Source: Pollutimonas thiosulfatoxidans
Lineage (GTDB): Bacteria > Pseudomonadota > Gammaproteobacteria > Burkholderiales > Burkholderiaceae_B
DNA length: 64,000 nt
Assembly: GCF_004022565.1 (NCBI RefSeq)
Contig: NZ_CP022987.1
Coordinates: 744,001-808,000, forward strand
Direction: 5' to 3'
Positions 1-8,072 of the stretch are shown one piece after another; the stretch's first letter is position 1, and each line of letters opens with the position of its first letter. Both the position numbers and the translations under genes were made by a program. Below the pieces are notes generated by a model. That model saw only the letters and a list, made by a program, of their open reading frames with translations. It made no database searches and was not told the origin of the DNA.

Positions 1-278
1 CTCATCTGGCGTTTTTCTTGTGGGGCCTGGCCTTTGGTCCGCTCGTCACGATGTATCAAACCGCCGTGAGCAAACAGGTTGCGCATGCCAAAGCCGTGGC
101 AACTTCCGTGCAATCCAGTGTCTTTAACCTGTCCATCATGATGGCGACCTGGATAGGTGGCTTGATCCTGGTTCACCTGCCGCAAGTTGGCGTCAGCGGG
201 ATCGTCTATCTGTCCATTATCTGCTTCGTGCCCGCCATGATTATCGCCTTCCTGGCAAGGCGCACCCTGGCCTCGTGA
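1..278 (+). CDS. MFS transporter, C-terminal fragment (cut by window edge)
   Basis: The reading frame is open from the first complete codon (position 3) to the TGA at 276-278, so the gene begins outside the window. The roughly 91 visible residues hold three hydrophobic segments with the loop pattern of the last helices of a 12-helix major facilitator superfamily permease (a GP-L-VTMYQ helix, a cytoplasmic loop with SKQVAHAKAVATS, then two helices). The fold suggests an inner-membrane exporter or importer of the AraJ/YdhP kind; the substrate cannot be told. The gene ends 25 bp before the amidohydrolase start and may be co-transcribed with it. Confidence 0.75.
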   Translation, partial: HLAFFLWGLAFGPLVTMYQTAVSKQVAHAKAVATSVQSSVFNLSIMMATWIGGLILVHLPQVGVSGIVYLSIICFVPAMIIAFLARRTLAS

Positions 279-303
279 CGGGCCACTTTACAAGGATATG
301 AAT

Positions 304-1560
304 ATGAAAAAATTTATCAATGCGAACATCTATCGGAATACCGAGGCAAGTGAGATCCTTGTTGAGAACGGGGCCATTCGTGCAATAGGTCGAGGCCTGC
401 CCAAGGCGGACGAGGAAATCGACTTGAAGGGACGCCTGGTAGTGCCGCCCTATGTGGATGCCCACCTTCATCTGGACTATGTCTACACCGGTCGTAATGA
501 AGGGGCGGAGAACGACACCGGCACCTTGTTCGAGGGGATCGCCCGTTGGCACGATGTGAAGAAGCACCAAACTTTCGAAGATGCCAAAGCGCGCGCGTTA
601 AAGGGGATCGAAGAAGAGGTTTCCAAGGGGGTCCAATTCATACGCACCCACATCGACGTGGACGATCCGAAGCTTACAGGTCTGAAGGCCATGCTGGAGT
701 TGCGCGAGCAGCTGAAGGACAAGGTCACCATCCAGATCGTTGCTTTCCCACAGGAAGGCATGTACGCCTATAAGGGCGGTGACGAGATGGTGGAAGAGGC
801 ATTGAAGATGGGTGCCGACTGCGTGGGCAGTATCCCGCATTTCGAGTGGGCTCGCGAGATCGGCGAAAAATCCATCCACAAAACTGTGGAGCTGGCCATC
901 AAGTACGACAAGCTCATTGATGTGCATTGCGACGAAACCGATGATGTCATGAGCCGTTTTGTCGAGCTGCTGAACGCGCTGGCCATGTCTGAAGGGATAG
1001 GCTCCCGCACCGCTGCCAGCCATACTTGCTCCTTCGGCTCAGCCGATAATGCCTATGCTTTCCGCATGATGGGCTTGTTTCAAAAATCGGGCCTGAACTT
1101 CATTTCATTGCCCACCGAGAACGCTTACCTGCAAGGCCGACAGGACAGCTATCCGAAGCGCCGCGGTCTGACTCGCGTAAAGGAACTGTGGGAGAGCGGT
1201 GTGAACGTATGCTTCGGCCAGGATTCGATTAACGATCCCTGGTACCCGGCGGGCAATGGCAACCTTATGAATATTCTCGATAACGGCATCCATCTGGCTC
1301 AGACCATGTCGTTCCAGCAACTGGACACTTGCATCGATTTAATCACCTACAACGGCGCCAAAACCTTGAACATCGAAGAGCAATACGGCCTGGAAGTGGG
1401 CAAGCCAGCCAACTTCCTGGTGCTGGACGCGGACAGCCCGTTCGAGGCGGTGCGCCAGCGAGCCGATGTGCTGGCGTCCATACGCAACGGCGAGTACTTG
1501 TTCAAGAAGCCCGACCCGAGCTATGACATAGCACTGGATTTGCTGCGCCCAACCAGATAG
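304..1560 (+). CDS. cytosine deaminase-like amidohydrolase (CodA family)
   Basis: A 418-residue amidohydrolase close in layout to E. coli CodA, which deaminates cytosine to uracil in the cytoplasm. Metal and catalytic residues are present: HLH (H54, H56), HCDE (H208, E211), SHT (H240) and the aspartate D307 in GQDSINDPWYP; Q150 in AFPQEG matches the substrate-binding glutamine of CodA. The residue after the catalytic aspartate is Ser (S308) where CodA has Asp314, and the preceding His is Gln, so the true substrate may differ from cytosine. I chose ATG 304 rather than ATG 298 because AAGGA at 292-296 lies 7 nt before 304 but only 1 nt before 298. It follows an MFS gene and ends at its own terminator. 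Confidence 0.85.
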   Translation: MKKFINANIYRNTEASEILVENGAIRAIGRGLPKADEEIDLKGRLVVPPYVDAHLHLDYVYTGRNEGAENDTGTLFEGIARWHDVKKHQTFEDAKARALKGIEEEVSKGVQFIRTHIDVDDPKLTGLKAMLELREQLKDKVTIQIVAFPQEGMYAYKGGDEMVEEALKMGADCVGSIPHFEWAREIGEKSIHKTVELAIKYDKLIDVHCDETDDVMSRFVELLNALAMSEGIGSRTAASHTCSFGSADNAYAFRMMGLFQKSGLNFISLPTENAYLQGRQDSYPKRRGLTRVKELWESGVNVCFGQDSINDPWYPAGNGNLMNILDNGIHLAQTMSFQQLDTCIDLITYNGAKTLNIEEQYGLEVGKPANFLVLDADSPFEAVRQRADVLASIRNGEYLFKKPDPSYDIALDLLRPTR

Positions 1561-1589
1561 TCATGCGGGGCGCGAATTACTGGCCGCCT

Positions 1590-1627
1590 GATGCCCCTGT
1601 CGCCCCCGGTGCGCCAGGGGCATCTTT
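1590..1627 (+). terminator. intrinsic terminator after the amidohydrolase
   Basis: A perfect 10-bp stem (GATGCCCCTG / CAGGGGCATC, 1590-1599 with 1615-1624) with a 15-nt loop, followed by a short T run. It lies 30 bp after the amidohydrolase stop and separates that gene from the downstream dehydratase operon. The rest of the 299-bp gap (1628-1859) shows no gene; it presumably carries the operon promoter, which I could not pinpoint. Confidence 0.75.
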
Positions 1628-1859
1628 AGGTTAGCGAGCTATTTTCATATAAGAATCCTTTTTTTACCTGCAAAAGAATAACGGGCGGAAGGAGGCGCTA
1701 CAACGATCGCAACGAGGACTTCGTTAAGGGAATGTACTAGGTCATCGGTTTATTGATTGACGCAGCCGAGTGGCAACCTATAGTATTTACTGAATCAATG
1801 AAATTACTTTTTACCCATGAATTCCCTGGGCATAAGAGTAAACCGTGCTTGAGGACACT

Positions 1860-3644
1860 ATGGACAGCAACACATCAAAGCCCATGCGCTTTCGGTCCCG
1901 CGACTGGTTCGACAACCCAGATCACCTCGACATGACCGCGCTTTATCTTGAGCGCTTCATGAACTACGGCACCACCCCAGAAGAACTGCGCTCTGGCAAG
2001 CCTATTATCGGCATCGCCCAAACCGGCAGCGATCTCTCCCCCTGCAATCGTGTTCATCTGGATCTGGTCAGACGAGTGCGTGACGGCATCCGCGACGCTG
2101 GCGGCATCCCGATGGAGTTTCCTACCCATCCCATTTTTGAGAATTGCAAGCGCCCCACGGCAGCCCTCGATCGCAACCTCACTTACCTGAGTCTGGTCGA
2201 AGTGCTGTATGGCTATCCCATAGATGCCGTGGTCCTGACCACCGGCTGCGATAAAACCACGCCCGCTGCCCTGATGGCTGCCGCCACGGTCGACATCCCG
2301 GCCATCGTGTTGTCTGGGGGGCCCATGCTGGACGGCTGGCACGATGGCAAGCTGGTCGGATCGGGCACGGTTATCTGGCAATCGCGGCGCAAGCTTGCTG
2401 CCGGCGAGATCGACGAGGAAGAGTTCCTGGAAGCAGCGCTGGCGTCGGCACCATCGGTAGGGCACTGCAACACCATGGGAACGGCATCGTCCATGAATTC
2501 CATGGCCGAGGCCCTCGGCATGTCGCTGACAGGCAGCGCCATGATACCCGCGCCTTATCGCGAACGTCCTCAATCTGCCTTCCAGACGGGCAAGCGCATT
2601 GTCGTGATGGCCTATGAAGATTTGCGGCCCTCCAAGATCATGACGCGCAGCGCCTTCCTGAATGCCATTAAGGTCAATGCGGCGCTGGGTGGATCGACCA
2701 ACGTGCAGCCGCATTTGACCGCCATTGCCCGACACGTAGGCGTCGAGTTGCTGTCGAACGATTGGCAGGATCATGGACACGACATTCCGTTGCTGGCCAA
2801 CGTACAGCCGGCCGGGGCCTACCTGAGCGAGCGCTTTCATCGCGCCGGGGGCGTGCCGGCAATCATGTGGGAGCTTTTGCAGGCCGGCAAGCTGGACGGC
2901 GATTGCCTGACGGTAACCGGTCGAACCATGGCGGAAAACCTGGCAGGCCGAGAAAGCCATGATCGCGAGGTCATCAAGCCTTTCGCCCAGCCGATGAAGA
3001 CAGAAGCGGGCTTCATGGTGCTTAGCGGTAATTTGTTTGACTTTGCCATCATGAAAACCAGCGTTATCTCGGACGCGTTCAAGGCCCGTTATTTGTCGCG
3101 CCTGGGCGACGAGAATGCCTTCGAGGGCAGAGCAGTGGTGTTCGAAGGCTCGGAAGACTACCACGCCCGCATTAACGATCCGGAACTCGAAATCGACGAG
3201 GACTCAATACTGGTCATCCGCGGGGCAGGCCCCGTGGGCTGGCCAGGGTCGGCCGAGGTCGTCAATATGCAGCCGCCCGATGCCTTGCTAAAACGGGGCA
3301 TCAACAGTTTGCCCACCATAGGCGACGGCCGACAATCGGGCACTGCCGACAGCCCTTCCATCTTGCATGCCTCACCCGAAAGCGCGGTGGGCGGCGGCCT
3401 GGGGCTGTTGCACACCGGTGACCGTATCCGTGTCGATATCGGCAAGGGCACATGCAATGTCATGCTGTCTGATGAAGAGCTGGCTGCACGCCGGGCCAAG
3501 TATGTTCCCGTTGTCCGACCTGATGCCACTCCCTGGCAAAAGATTTATCGGGCAACAGTCGGACAGTTATCCGACGGTGCGGTATTGGAGGATGCCATCG
3601 AGTTCAAGCAAATCGCAAAAACGCTACCGCGACATAACCATTAG
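1860..3644 (+). CDS. IlvD/Edd family dehydratase (sugar-acid dehydratase type)
   Basis: A 594-residue member of the dihydroxyacid/6-phosphogluconate dehydratase family. These iron-sulfur enzymes remove water from 2,3-dihydroxy acids to give 2-keto-3-deoxy products. The three cluster or metal-site cysteines are visible in SDLSPCN (C62), TTGCDKTTPA (C130) and GHCNTMGTA (C203). The opening (SRDWFDNPDHLDMTALYLER) and the GGSTN motif fit the pentonate/aldonate branch (L-arabonate, D-xylonate dehydratases) better than biosynthetic IlvD. ATG 1860 is preferred because GAGGA lies just before it; an in-frame GTG exists at 1845. It heads an operon with an amino-acid-type ABC transporter, suggesting catabolism of an imported compound. 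The exact substrate is not predictable. Confidence 0.88.
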   Translation: MDSNTSKPMRFRSRDWFDNPDHLDMTALYLERFMNYGTTPEELRSGKPIIGIAQTGSDLSPCNRVHLDLVRRVRDGIRDAGGIPMEFPTHPIFENCKRPTAALDRNLTYLSLVEVLYGYPIDAVVLTTGCDKTTPAALMAAATVDIPAIVLSGGPMLDGWHDGKLVGSGTVIWQSRRKLAAGEIDEEEFLEAALASAPSVGHCNTMGTASSMNSMAEALGMSLTGSAMIPAPYRERPQSAFQTGKRIVVMAYEDLRPSKIMTRSAFLNAIKVNAALGGSTNVQPHLTAIARHVGVELLSNDWQDHGHDIPLLANVQPAGAYLSERFHRAGGVPAIMWELLQAGKLDGDCLTVTGRTMAENLAGRESHDREVIKPFAQPMKTEAGFMVLSGNLFDFAIMKTSVISDAFKARYLSRLGDENAFEGRAVVFEGSEDYHARINDPELEIDEDSILVIRGAGPVGWPGSAEVVNMQPPDALLKRGINSLPTIGDGRQSGTADSPSILHASPESAVGGGLGLLHTGDRIRVDIGKGTCNVMLSDEELAARRAKYVPVVRPDATPWQKIYRATVGQLSDGAVLEDAIEFKQIAKTLPRHNH

Positions 3645-3670
3645 CGGCATGCAATAACACTCTGGAGACA

Positions 3671-4486
3671 ATGAAAATGAGCATTAAAAGATTTATTAGC
3701 CGCAAGATTATTCCTTTGGGCTTCGTTGCCGCCTGTGCGCTTATGGCAAGCTCCGTCACGGTTCAGGCTCAAACGGTCAACGAGCTGATCGACAAGGGCA
3801 AGATAAAAATCGGAGTGATCAGCGGCCTGCCTCCGTTTGGCAGTATCGACGCCAAAGGAGCGCCGGTAGGCTATGACATCGACGTTGCCAACCTGGTTGG
3901 CAAGTACATGGGCTTGCCGGTCGAAATCGTACCCTTGACGCCGCCAGCCCGTATCCCGGCACTGGAGTCAGGCAAGGTTGACTTCCTGGTTGCTACGCTG
4001 GCGCCGACGCCCGAACGAGCCAAGGCTGTCATGTTCACCATGCCTTATAACGGCTTCGAGCTGGCTATCGTCGGACCCACAGGTTCCGAATACAAGACGC
4101 TGGCTGATCTGGACAACAAGCGGGTGGGCGTCGCGCGCGGTACAACGCAAGACAGCGCCTTGAGTCGCGTGGCATCCAAGTCGACCGAACTGGTTCGCTT
4201 CGAAGACGACGCTACCGTAACGCAAGCCTTGTTAAGCAACCAGATCGACGCGATCGCCATTCCCAGCGTTTTGGCCATCGAAATTGCCAAGACGCGCGGT
4301 GAAGGCAAAATAGAGATGAAGTTCCCATTCTCTGTGCAACCGAACTCCATGACGGTGCGCAAAGGGGCTTTCGATCTTCAGCGCTGGCTTAACAACTTCA
4401 TCTACTACGTGAAGCTGAACGGCGAGCTGGACGCGATTTCGCAAAAGTGGGCCGGCACGCCCTTGCCCAATTTGCCCGTGTTCTAA
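3671..4486 (+). CDS. polar amino acid-type ABC transporter, periplasmic binding protein
   Basis: A 271-residue family 3 solute-binding protein (SBP_bac_3). The N-terminus has a basic n-region, a hydrophobic core and a likely signal peptidase I site after SVTVQA (about residue 34). The mature part shows the expected pattern: KIKIGVISGLPPFGSID near the start, GYDIDVANL, a PARIPALESGKVDF segment, and a C-terminal domain with KRVGVARGTTQD. It would capture a ligand in the periplasm and deliver it to the two permeases encoded next. It lies 26 bp after the dehydratase, with GGAG upstream of the ATG. The ligand may be an amino acid or a small polar acid related to the dehydratase substrate. Confidence 0.88.
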   Translation: MKMSIKRFISRKIIPLGFVAACALMASSVTVQAQTVNELIDKGKIKIGVISGLPPFGSIDAKGAPVGYDIDVANLVGKYMGLPVEIVPLTPPARIPALESGKVDFLVATLAPTPERAKAVMFTMPYNGFELAIVGPTGSEYKTLADLDNKRVGVARGTTQDSALSRVASKSTELVRFEDDATVTQALLSNQIDAIAIPSVLAIEIAKTRGEGKIEMKFPFSVQPNSMTVRKGAFDLQRWLNNFIYYVKLNGELDAISQKWAGTPLPNLPVF

Positions 4487-4546
4487 ATAGCGCTTCCTTA
4501 CCCTTGCGCTCTGATGCCCGTTTACGGTCGTTACGTTCCGGTCATG

Positions 4547-4568
4547 CGGCCGCCTGTGTAGGCGGCCG
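4547..4568 (+). other. intergenic stem-loop between binding-protein and permease genes
   Basis: A perfect 9-bp GC-rich stem (CGGCCGCCT / AGGCGGCCG) with a GTGT loop, in the 97-bp gap between the binding-protein gene and the first permease gene. No T run follows, so it is not a canonical terminator. Stems of this kind at this position in ABC operons often protect the upstream mRNA from 3' decay and so raise binding-protein levels above permease levels; that role is inferred. Confidence 0.6.
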
Positions 4569-4583
4569 TGCAAGGAGCAGTAG

Positions 4584-5282
4584 ATGCCTTACGAATTTCA
4601 ATTCGCGTTTATTTTCGAGCACATGGACAAGCTGCTGTGGGGAGCCCTGCTCACCATACGGCTAAGTGCCTTGTCCATGGTCTGCGGCCTGGCGGTCGGC
4701 ATTATGGGTGCCATCATCAGCATCCATGGCTCGCGCCTGGCACGCCTTGCGGTCACCTCGTATGTGGAAACCGTAAGAAGTACACCGTTTCTGGTTCAGC
4801 TATTCATCATATTTTTTGGCTTGCCCGCGGCCGGCGTCCAGATCAATGCGAACTGGGCTGCGCTGCTGGCGATGACGCTTAATCTGGGCGCATACTCCAC
4901 CGAGATCGTGCGCGCCGGCATGATGGCCATCCATCCTTCGCAGATCGAAGCTGCACAAGCTTTGGCGATGACGAAGTGGCAGGTGATCCGCCATGTTGTG
5001 TTGACGCCTGCCGTAGAGAAAGTGTATCCGGCTCTGGCAAGTCAATTCACCCTCATGATGCTCGCGTCCAGCCTGGTGTCGACCATTTCCGCGGAAGATC
5101 TTACGTCGGCTGCCAGCTTGCTGGACGCCCAGACCTTTCGCAGTTTCGAGATCTATTTGGTCGTGATGGGCTTGTATATCGGGTTGGCGCTGTTGTTCCG
5201 CTTCAGCTTCTGGGGCATAGGCCTGCTTGTGTTCAAACGCCGGCGTCGCTTGGGCGTGGCAAGGGCAGGGGGTACGGCATGA
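4584..5282 (+). CDS. amino acid ABC transporter permease (HisM/GlnP family)
   Basis: A 232-residue inner-membrane permease of the His/Glu/Gln/Arg family. It has an N-terminal transmembrane segment, a YVETVRSTPFLVQLFIIFFG stretch typical of the family, and the EAA loop (QIEAAQALAMTKWQVIRHVVLTPA) that contacts the ATPase. Length is normal. AAGGAG lies 6 nt before the ATG. The stop overlaps the start of the second permease by ATGA, implying translational coupling and a heterodimeric channel. Confidence 0.9.
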   Translation: MPYEFQFAFIFEHMDKLLWGALLTIRLSALSMVCGLAVGIMGAIISIHGSRLARLAVTSYVETVRSTPFLVQLFIIFFGLPAAGVQINANWAALLAMTLNLGAYSTEIVRAGMMAIHPSQIEAAQALAMTKWQVIRHVVLTPAVEKVYPALASQFTLMMLASSLVSTISAEDLTSAASLLDAQTFRSFEIYLVVMGLYIGLALLFRFSFWGIGLLVFKRRRRLGVARAGGTA

Positions 5283-5929
5283 TCGCAGAATTTTCCTGGG
5301 ACCAGTTTCAGTTTATTGTAGAGGCAGGTCGCTGGACCTTGCTGCTATCGGCGCTGGCATTTGTGTTTGGTGGGCTGGCCGGTTTTGTCGTGGCACTTTT
5401 GCGCACCTCCAATACGCGGGCGCTGCGCTTCGTGGCGGCAATCTATATTCAAATCATCCAGGGCACCCCAGTACTGATCATCTTGTTCCTGGCGTTCTAT
5501 GGGCTGGCAATTTTCGGCTACGAGATGCCACCGATGGTGGCGGCAACTGTCGCGATGACGATTTATTCGGCAGCCTATTTGGGCGACATCTGGCGGGGCT
5601 CGATTGAAGCCGTGGCCGTGCCGCAATGGGAGGCCTCGACAGCGCTGGCAATGAACCGCTGGCAGCAATTGCGCTACGTGATCCTGCCCCAAGCCGTCCG
5701 CATTTCGCTGCCCCCCACCGTGGGCTTCCTGGTGCAGCTTATCAAGAACACCTCCATAGCCTCCATTATTGGCCTGGTGGAACTGACCCTGGCAGGCAAG
5801 CTGGTCAGCAATGCGACTTTCCAGCCCTTCATTGTTTTCCCGGTTGTTGCGGCACTTTATTTTGTGATGTGCTACCCGTTGTCGCGTTTTGGTTTTTTCT
5901 TGGAAAGGAAACTGCATGCCCATCGTTGA
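5279..5929 (+). CDS. amino acid ABC transporter permease (second subunit)
   Basis: A 216-residue permease paralogous to its upstream neighbour. It carries YIQIIQGTPVLIILFLAFYG, corresponding to the R-TP-L-QLF motif of the family, and an EAA loop (QWEASTALAMNRWQQLRYVILPQA). The start ATG at 5279 overlaps the stop of the previous gene (ATGA). The reading frame stays open further upstream, but that part is out of phase with the membrane-protein signal and was excluded. Its 3' end overlaps the ATPase start by 14 bp. Together with the other subunit it would form the transmembrane channel. Confidence 0.9.
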   Translation: MIAEFSWDQFQFIVEAGRWTLLLSALAFVFGGLAGFVVALLRTSNTRALRFVAAIYIQIIQGTPVLIILFLAFYGLAIFGYEMPPMVAATVAMTIYSAAYLGDIWRGSIEAVAVPQWEASTALAMNRWQQLRYVILPQAVRISLPPTVGFLVQLIKNTSIASIIGLVELTLAGKLVSNATFQPFIVFPVVAALYFVMCYPLSRFGFFLERKLHAHR

Positions 5930-6659
5930 GATAGATAACATCACCAAGAAATTTGGCGACGTCCAGGTGCTGAACGGGATTTCCTTGTCGGTGGAACGCG
6001 GACAGGTCATTGCCATCATAGGGCGCAGCGGCTCTGGCAAGAGCACCATGTTGCGTTGTATCAATGGCCTGGAGATGATCAATAGCGGCAGCATCAAGGT
6101 GGCCGGCCATACGCTTACGGCCAACGGTTCTGGTCTGATAGAACTGCGCAAGGACGTCGGCATGGTGTTCCAAAGCTATAACCTGTTTCCTCACTTGACG
6201 GTTGAAGAAAACGTCATGCTTTCGCCGCGCATCGTCAAGAAGGTTCCCACTGAAAAGGCCCGCGAAACCGCCATCAAGGTGCTGACCCAGGTGGGCCTGG
6301 ATCACCGACGAGACGCTTATCCCGAACAGCTGTCGGGGGGCCAGCAGCAGCGCGTGGCTATTGCCAGATCGCTCGCCATGGAGCCACAGGTCATGCTGTT
6401 TGACGAAGTCACCTCCGCCCTGGATCCCGAGCTGACGCAGGAAGTGCTGGTTGTCATGGAAGAGCTCGCGCGAGCCGGCATGACCATGCTGCTGGTCACT
6501 CACGAGATGGAATTCGCGCGCAACATGGCCGACATCACGGTGTTCATGCACGAAGGTAAAATATGGGAGGCAGCACCTTCAGAAGCATTCTTTGCCAGCC
6601 CCCAAACGCCCGAGGCACGACAGTTCATTGGTGCTGGAAAATCAAGCCGGGCGGGTTAA
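5916..6659 (+). CDS. amino acid ABC transporter ATP-binding protein (GlnQ/HisP type)
   Basis: A 247-residue ATPase with Walker A (GRSGSGKST), Q-loop (VFQSYNLFPHLT), signature (LSGGQQQR), Walker B (VMLFDEVTSALDP) and switch histidine (VTHEMEFA). The Q-loop/signature pattern is that of polar amino acid importers. The ATG at 5916 is preceded by AAAGGA at 6 nt spacing; the open frame extends upstream but without a good ribosome site. It energises the two upstream permeases. Confidence 0.92.
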   Translation: MPIVEIDNITKKFGDVQVLNGISLSVERGQVIAIIGRSGSGKSTMLRCINGLEMINSGSIKVAGHTLTANGSGLIELRKDVGMVFQSYNLFPHLTVEENVMLSPRIVKKVPTEKARETAIKVLTQVGLDHRRDAYPEQLSGGQQQRVAIARSLAMEPQVMLFDEVTSALDPELTQEVLVVMEELARAGMTMLLVTHEMEFARNMADITVFMHEGKIWEAAPSEAFFASPQTPEARQFIGAGKSSRAG

Positions 6660-6672
6660 GACGGAGACGCCG

Positions 6673-7488
6673 ATGCCGATCGCTATTTGCAGTACTTGCG
6701 GAACTTCCTACCCCGATACCCCGCAGCCGCCCAAGCATTGTGTTATTTGCGAAGAAGAACGTCAGTACGTACCCGCCAGCGGGCAATCCTGGACCGAGCC
6801 CGATGCCCTGGCAAGTGGACACGCCAACTCTTGGCGCCTGCTCGAGCCCGGCCTGTTTTCCATTCATACCCAGCCGGGCTTTGCCATCGGCCAGCGCGCG
6901 CTGCTTGTGCGTACACCCGCAGGTAACGTGCTGTGGGATTGCCTGACGCTGCTGGACGAGGCCACCACCGCCATCATCGAGGCGCTGGGTGGGCTGAGCG
7001 CCATTGCGATTTCACATCCGCATTACTACACCTGCATGCAGGACTGGGCCCAGGCGTTCGATTGCCCCATCTATCTGCATGCGGCCGACCAAGAGTGGGT
7101 CATGCGGCCCGACCCGCACATCCGCTTTTGGGAAGGCGAGACCCACGGGTTGGCCGGCGGCCTGACCTTGATCCGGCTGGGCGGGCACTTTCCGGGCGGT
7201 ACCGTGCTTCATTGGCCCAGTGGCGCAAATCACGGCGGAGCCTTACTTAGCGGAGATATCGTCGGTGTTGCGGCAGACACTGCACGCGTGTCATTTCTTT
7301 GGAGCTATCCCAACATGATGCCCTTGTCGGGCAACACCGTAGCTCGCATTGCGCTAACTTTGGAATCATGGAAGTTTGAGCGCATCTACGGCGCTTTCCC
7401 AGGCAGGGAGACTCTACAGGACGGCAACCAAGTGGTTCAGCGTTCGGCAAGGCGTTATATTGAACTGCTGCAGAACGACCAGGCCTGA
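6673..7488 (+). CDS. zinc-ribbon plus metallo-beta-lactamase-fold protein
   Basis: A 271-residue protein with two parts. Residues 6-26 form a rubredoxin-like knuckle (C6-x2-C9 and C23-x2-C26). The rest is an MBL fold: SHPHYYT at 114-120 replaces the usual HxHxDH (H115 and H117 kept, the Asp-His pair lost), followed by GGH (H172) and GDIV (D195). The final MBL histidine is not obvious, so metal occupancy is probably reduced or unusual; I recall related proteins with an SHPH motif annotated only as MBL-fold hydrolases. It lies 13 bp after the ABC ATPase gene, with CGGAGA before ATG 6673, so it is the last gene of the dehydratase/transporter operon. The reaction is unknown. Confidence 0.78.
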   Translation: MPIAICSTCGTSYPDTPQPPKHCVICEEERQYVPASGQSWTEPDALASGHANSWRLLEPGLFSIHTQPGFAIGQRALLVRTPAGNVLWDCLTLLDEATTAIIEALGGLSAIAISHPHYYTCMQDWAQAFDCPIYLHAADQEWVMRPDPHIRFWEGETHGLAGGLTLIRLGGHFPGGTVLHWPSGANHGGALLSGDIVGVAADTARVSFLWSYPNMMPLSGNTVARIALTLESWKFERIYGAFPGRETLQDGNQVVQRSARRYIELLQNDQA

Positions 7489-7503
7489 AGGGGCGATTCA
7501 GGT

Positions 7504-8005
7504 TCAGGTGGCCGTGGCCCGTCTTTCCAGCCACAGTAAAGGCAGGCCCGCAAGCAATACGACCAAGCCCAATAATGCCCCGGTACCAGCATACAGAATG
7601 CTGGACCAGCATAAGGCCAGGCAGCTTAGCGCAAACAAAATGGGCGTCAGCGGATATAGCGGCACACGAAACGGTCTTGGACGGTTCTTGTCCCGCCGCC
7701 GCAGCACCACCAGTGCATCAAGTCGGCGCCCACCGCGTGGGTGGCCCTGAGCCCTTGCAGTCCGAAGATGCGCAAGTAAACATAGTTGACCAGCAGATAC
7801 ACCACCGTCACCAGCACCGACCCTGCCATGCCGCTACAGGGGACACCGCAGCGGTGGAGCCCGAGACCGTCAGGCCGACCGGTGCACCCCAAGCCCTGAC
7901 CAGAAAGTTAGATTCGCCCCCCGAATCGGGATAGGTGCTGCCAAGTTCCGCGTAGCACATGGCACCTATCAGCATGACCAGGCCGCCGGCCAACCACAAG
8001 CCCAT
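7504..8005 (-). pseudogene. decayed APC-family amino acid permease
   Basis: Three pieces of one amino acid/polyamine/organocation permease lie in order on the minus strand in different frames. About 8005-7871 encodes a helix 2-3 region (GGLVMLIGAMCYAELGSTYP, then SGGESNFLVRAWG). About 7829-7716 encodes an inner helix (VLVTVVYLLVNYVYL, GLQGLRATHAVGADLM). About 7710-7504 encodes the C-terminal end (RPRPFRVPLYPLTPILF and two helices, stop at 7504). The first helices and most of the middle are missing, so roughly 160 of an expected 440-450 residues remain. It cannot make a working transporter. It lies downstream of the serine hydrolase in the same direction and may once have formed an operon with it. 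Confidence 0.8.
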
Positions 8006-8072
8006 ATGGGCAAGCGCGTCAGCGATCCGGTTCACGCTTTGCGCGTGTCGGGATGGCTTGCCGGGGGCGGGT

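Noticed and set aside
1875..3164. Long minus-strand open frame (429 codons) opposite the dehydratase
   Set aside because: It lies wholly antisense to a gene with clear family motifs, has no recognisable domain and no ribosome site; it reflects GC-rich codon bias.
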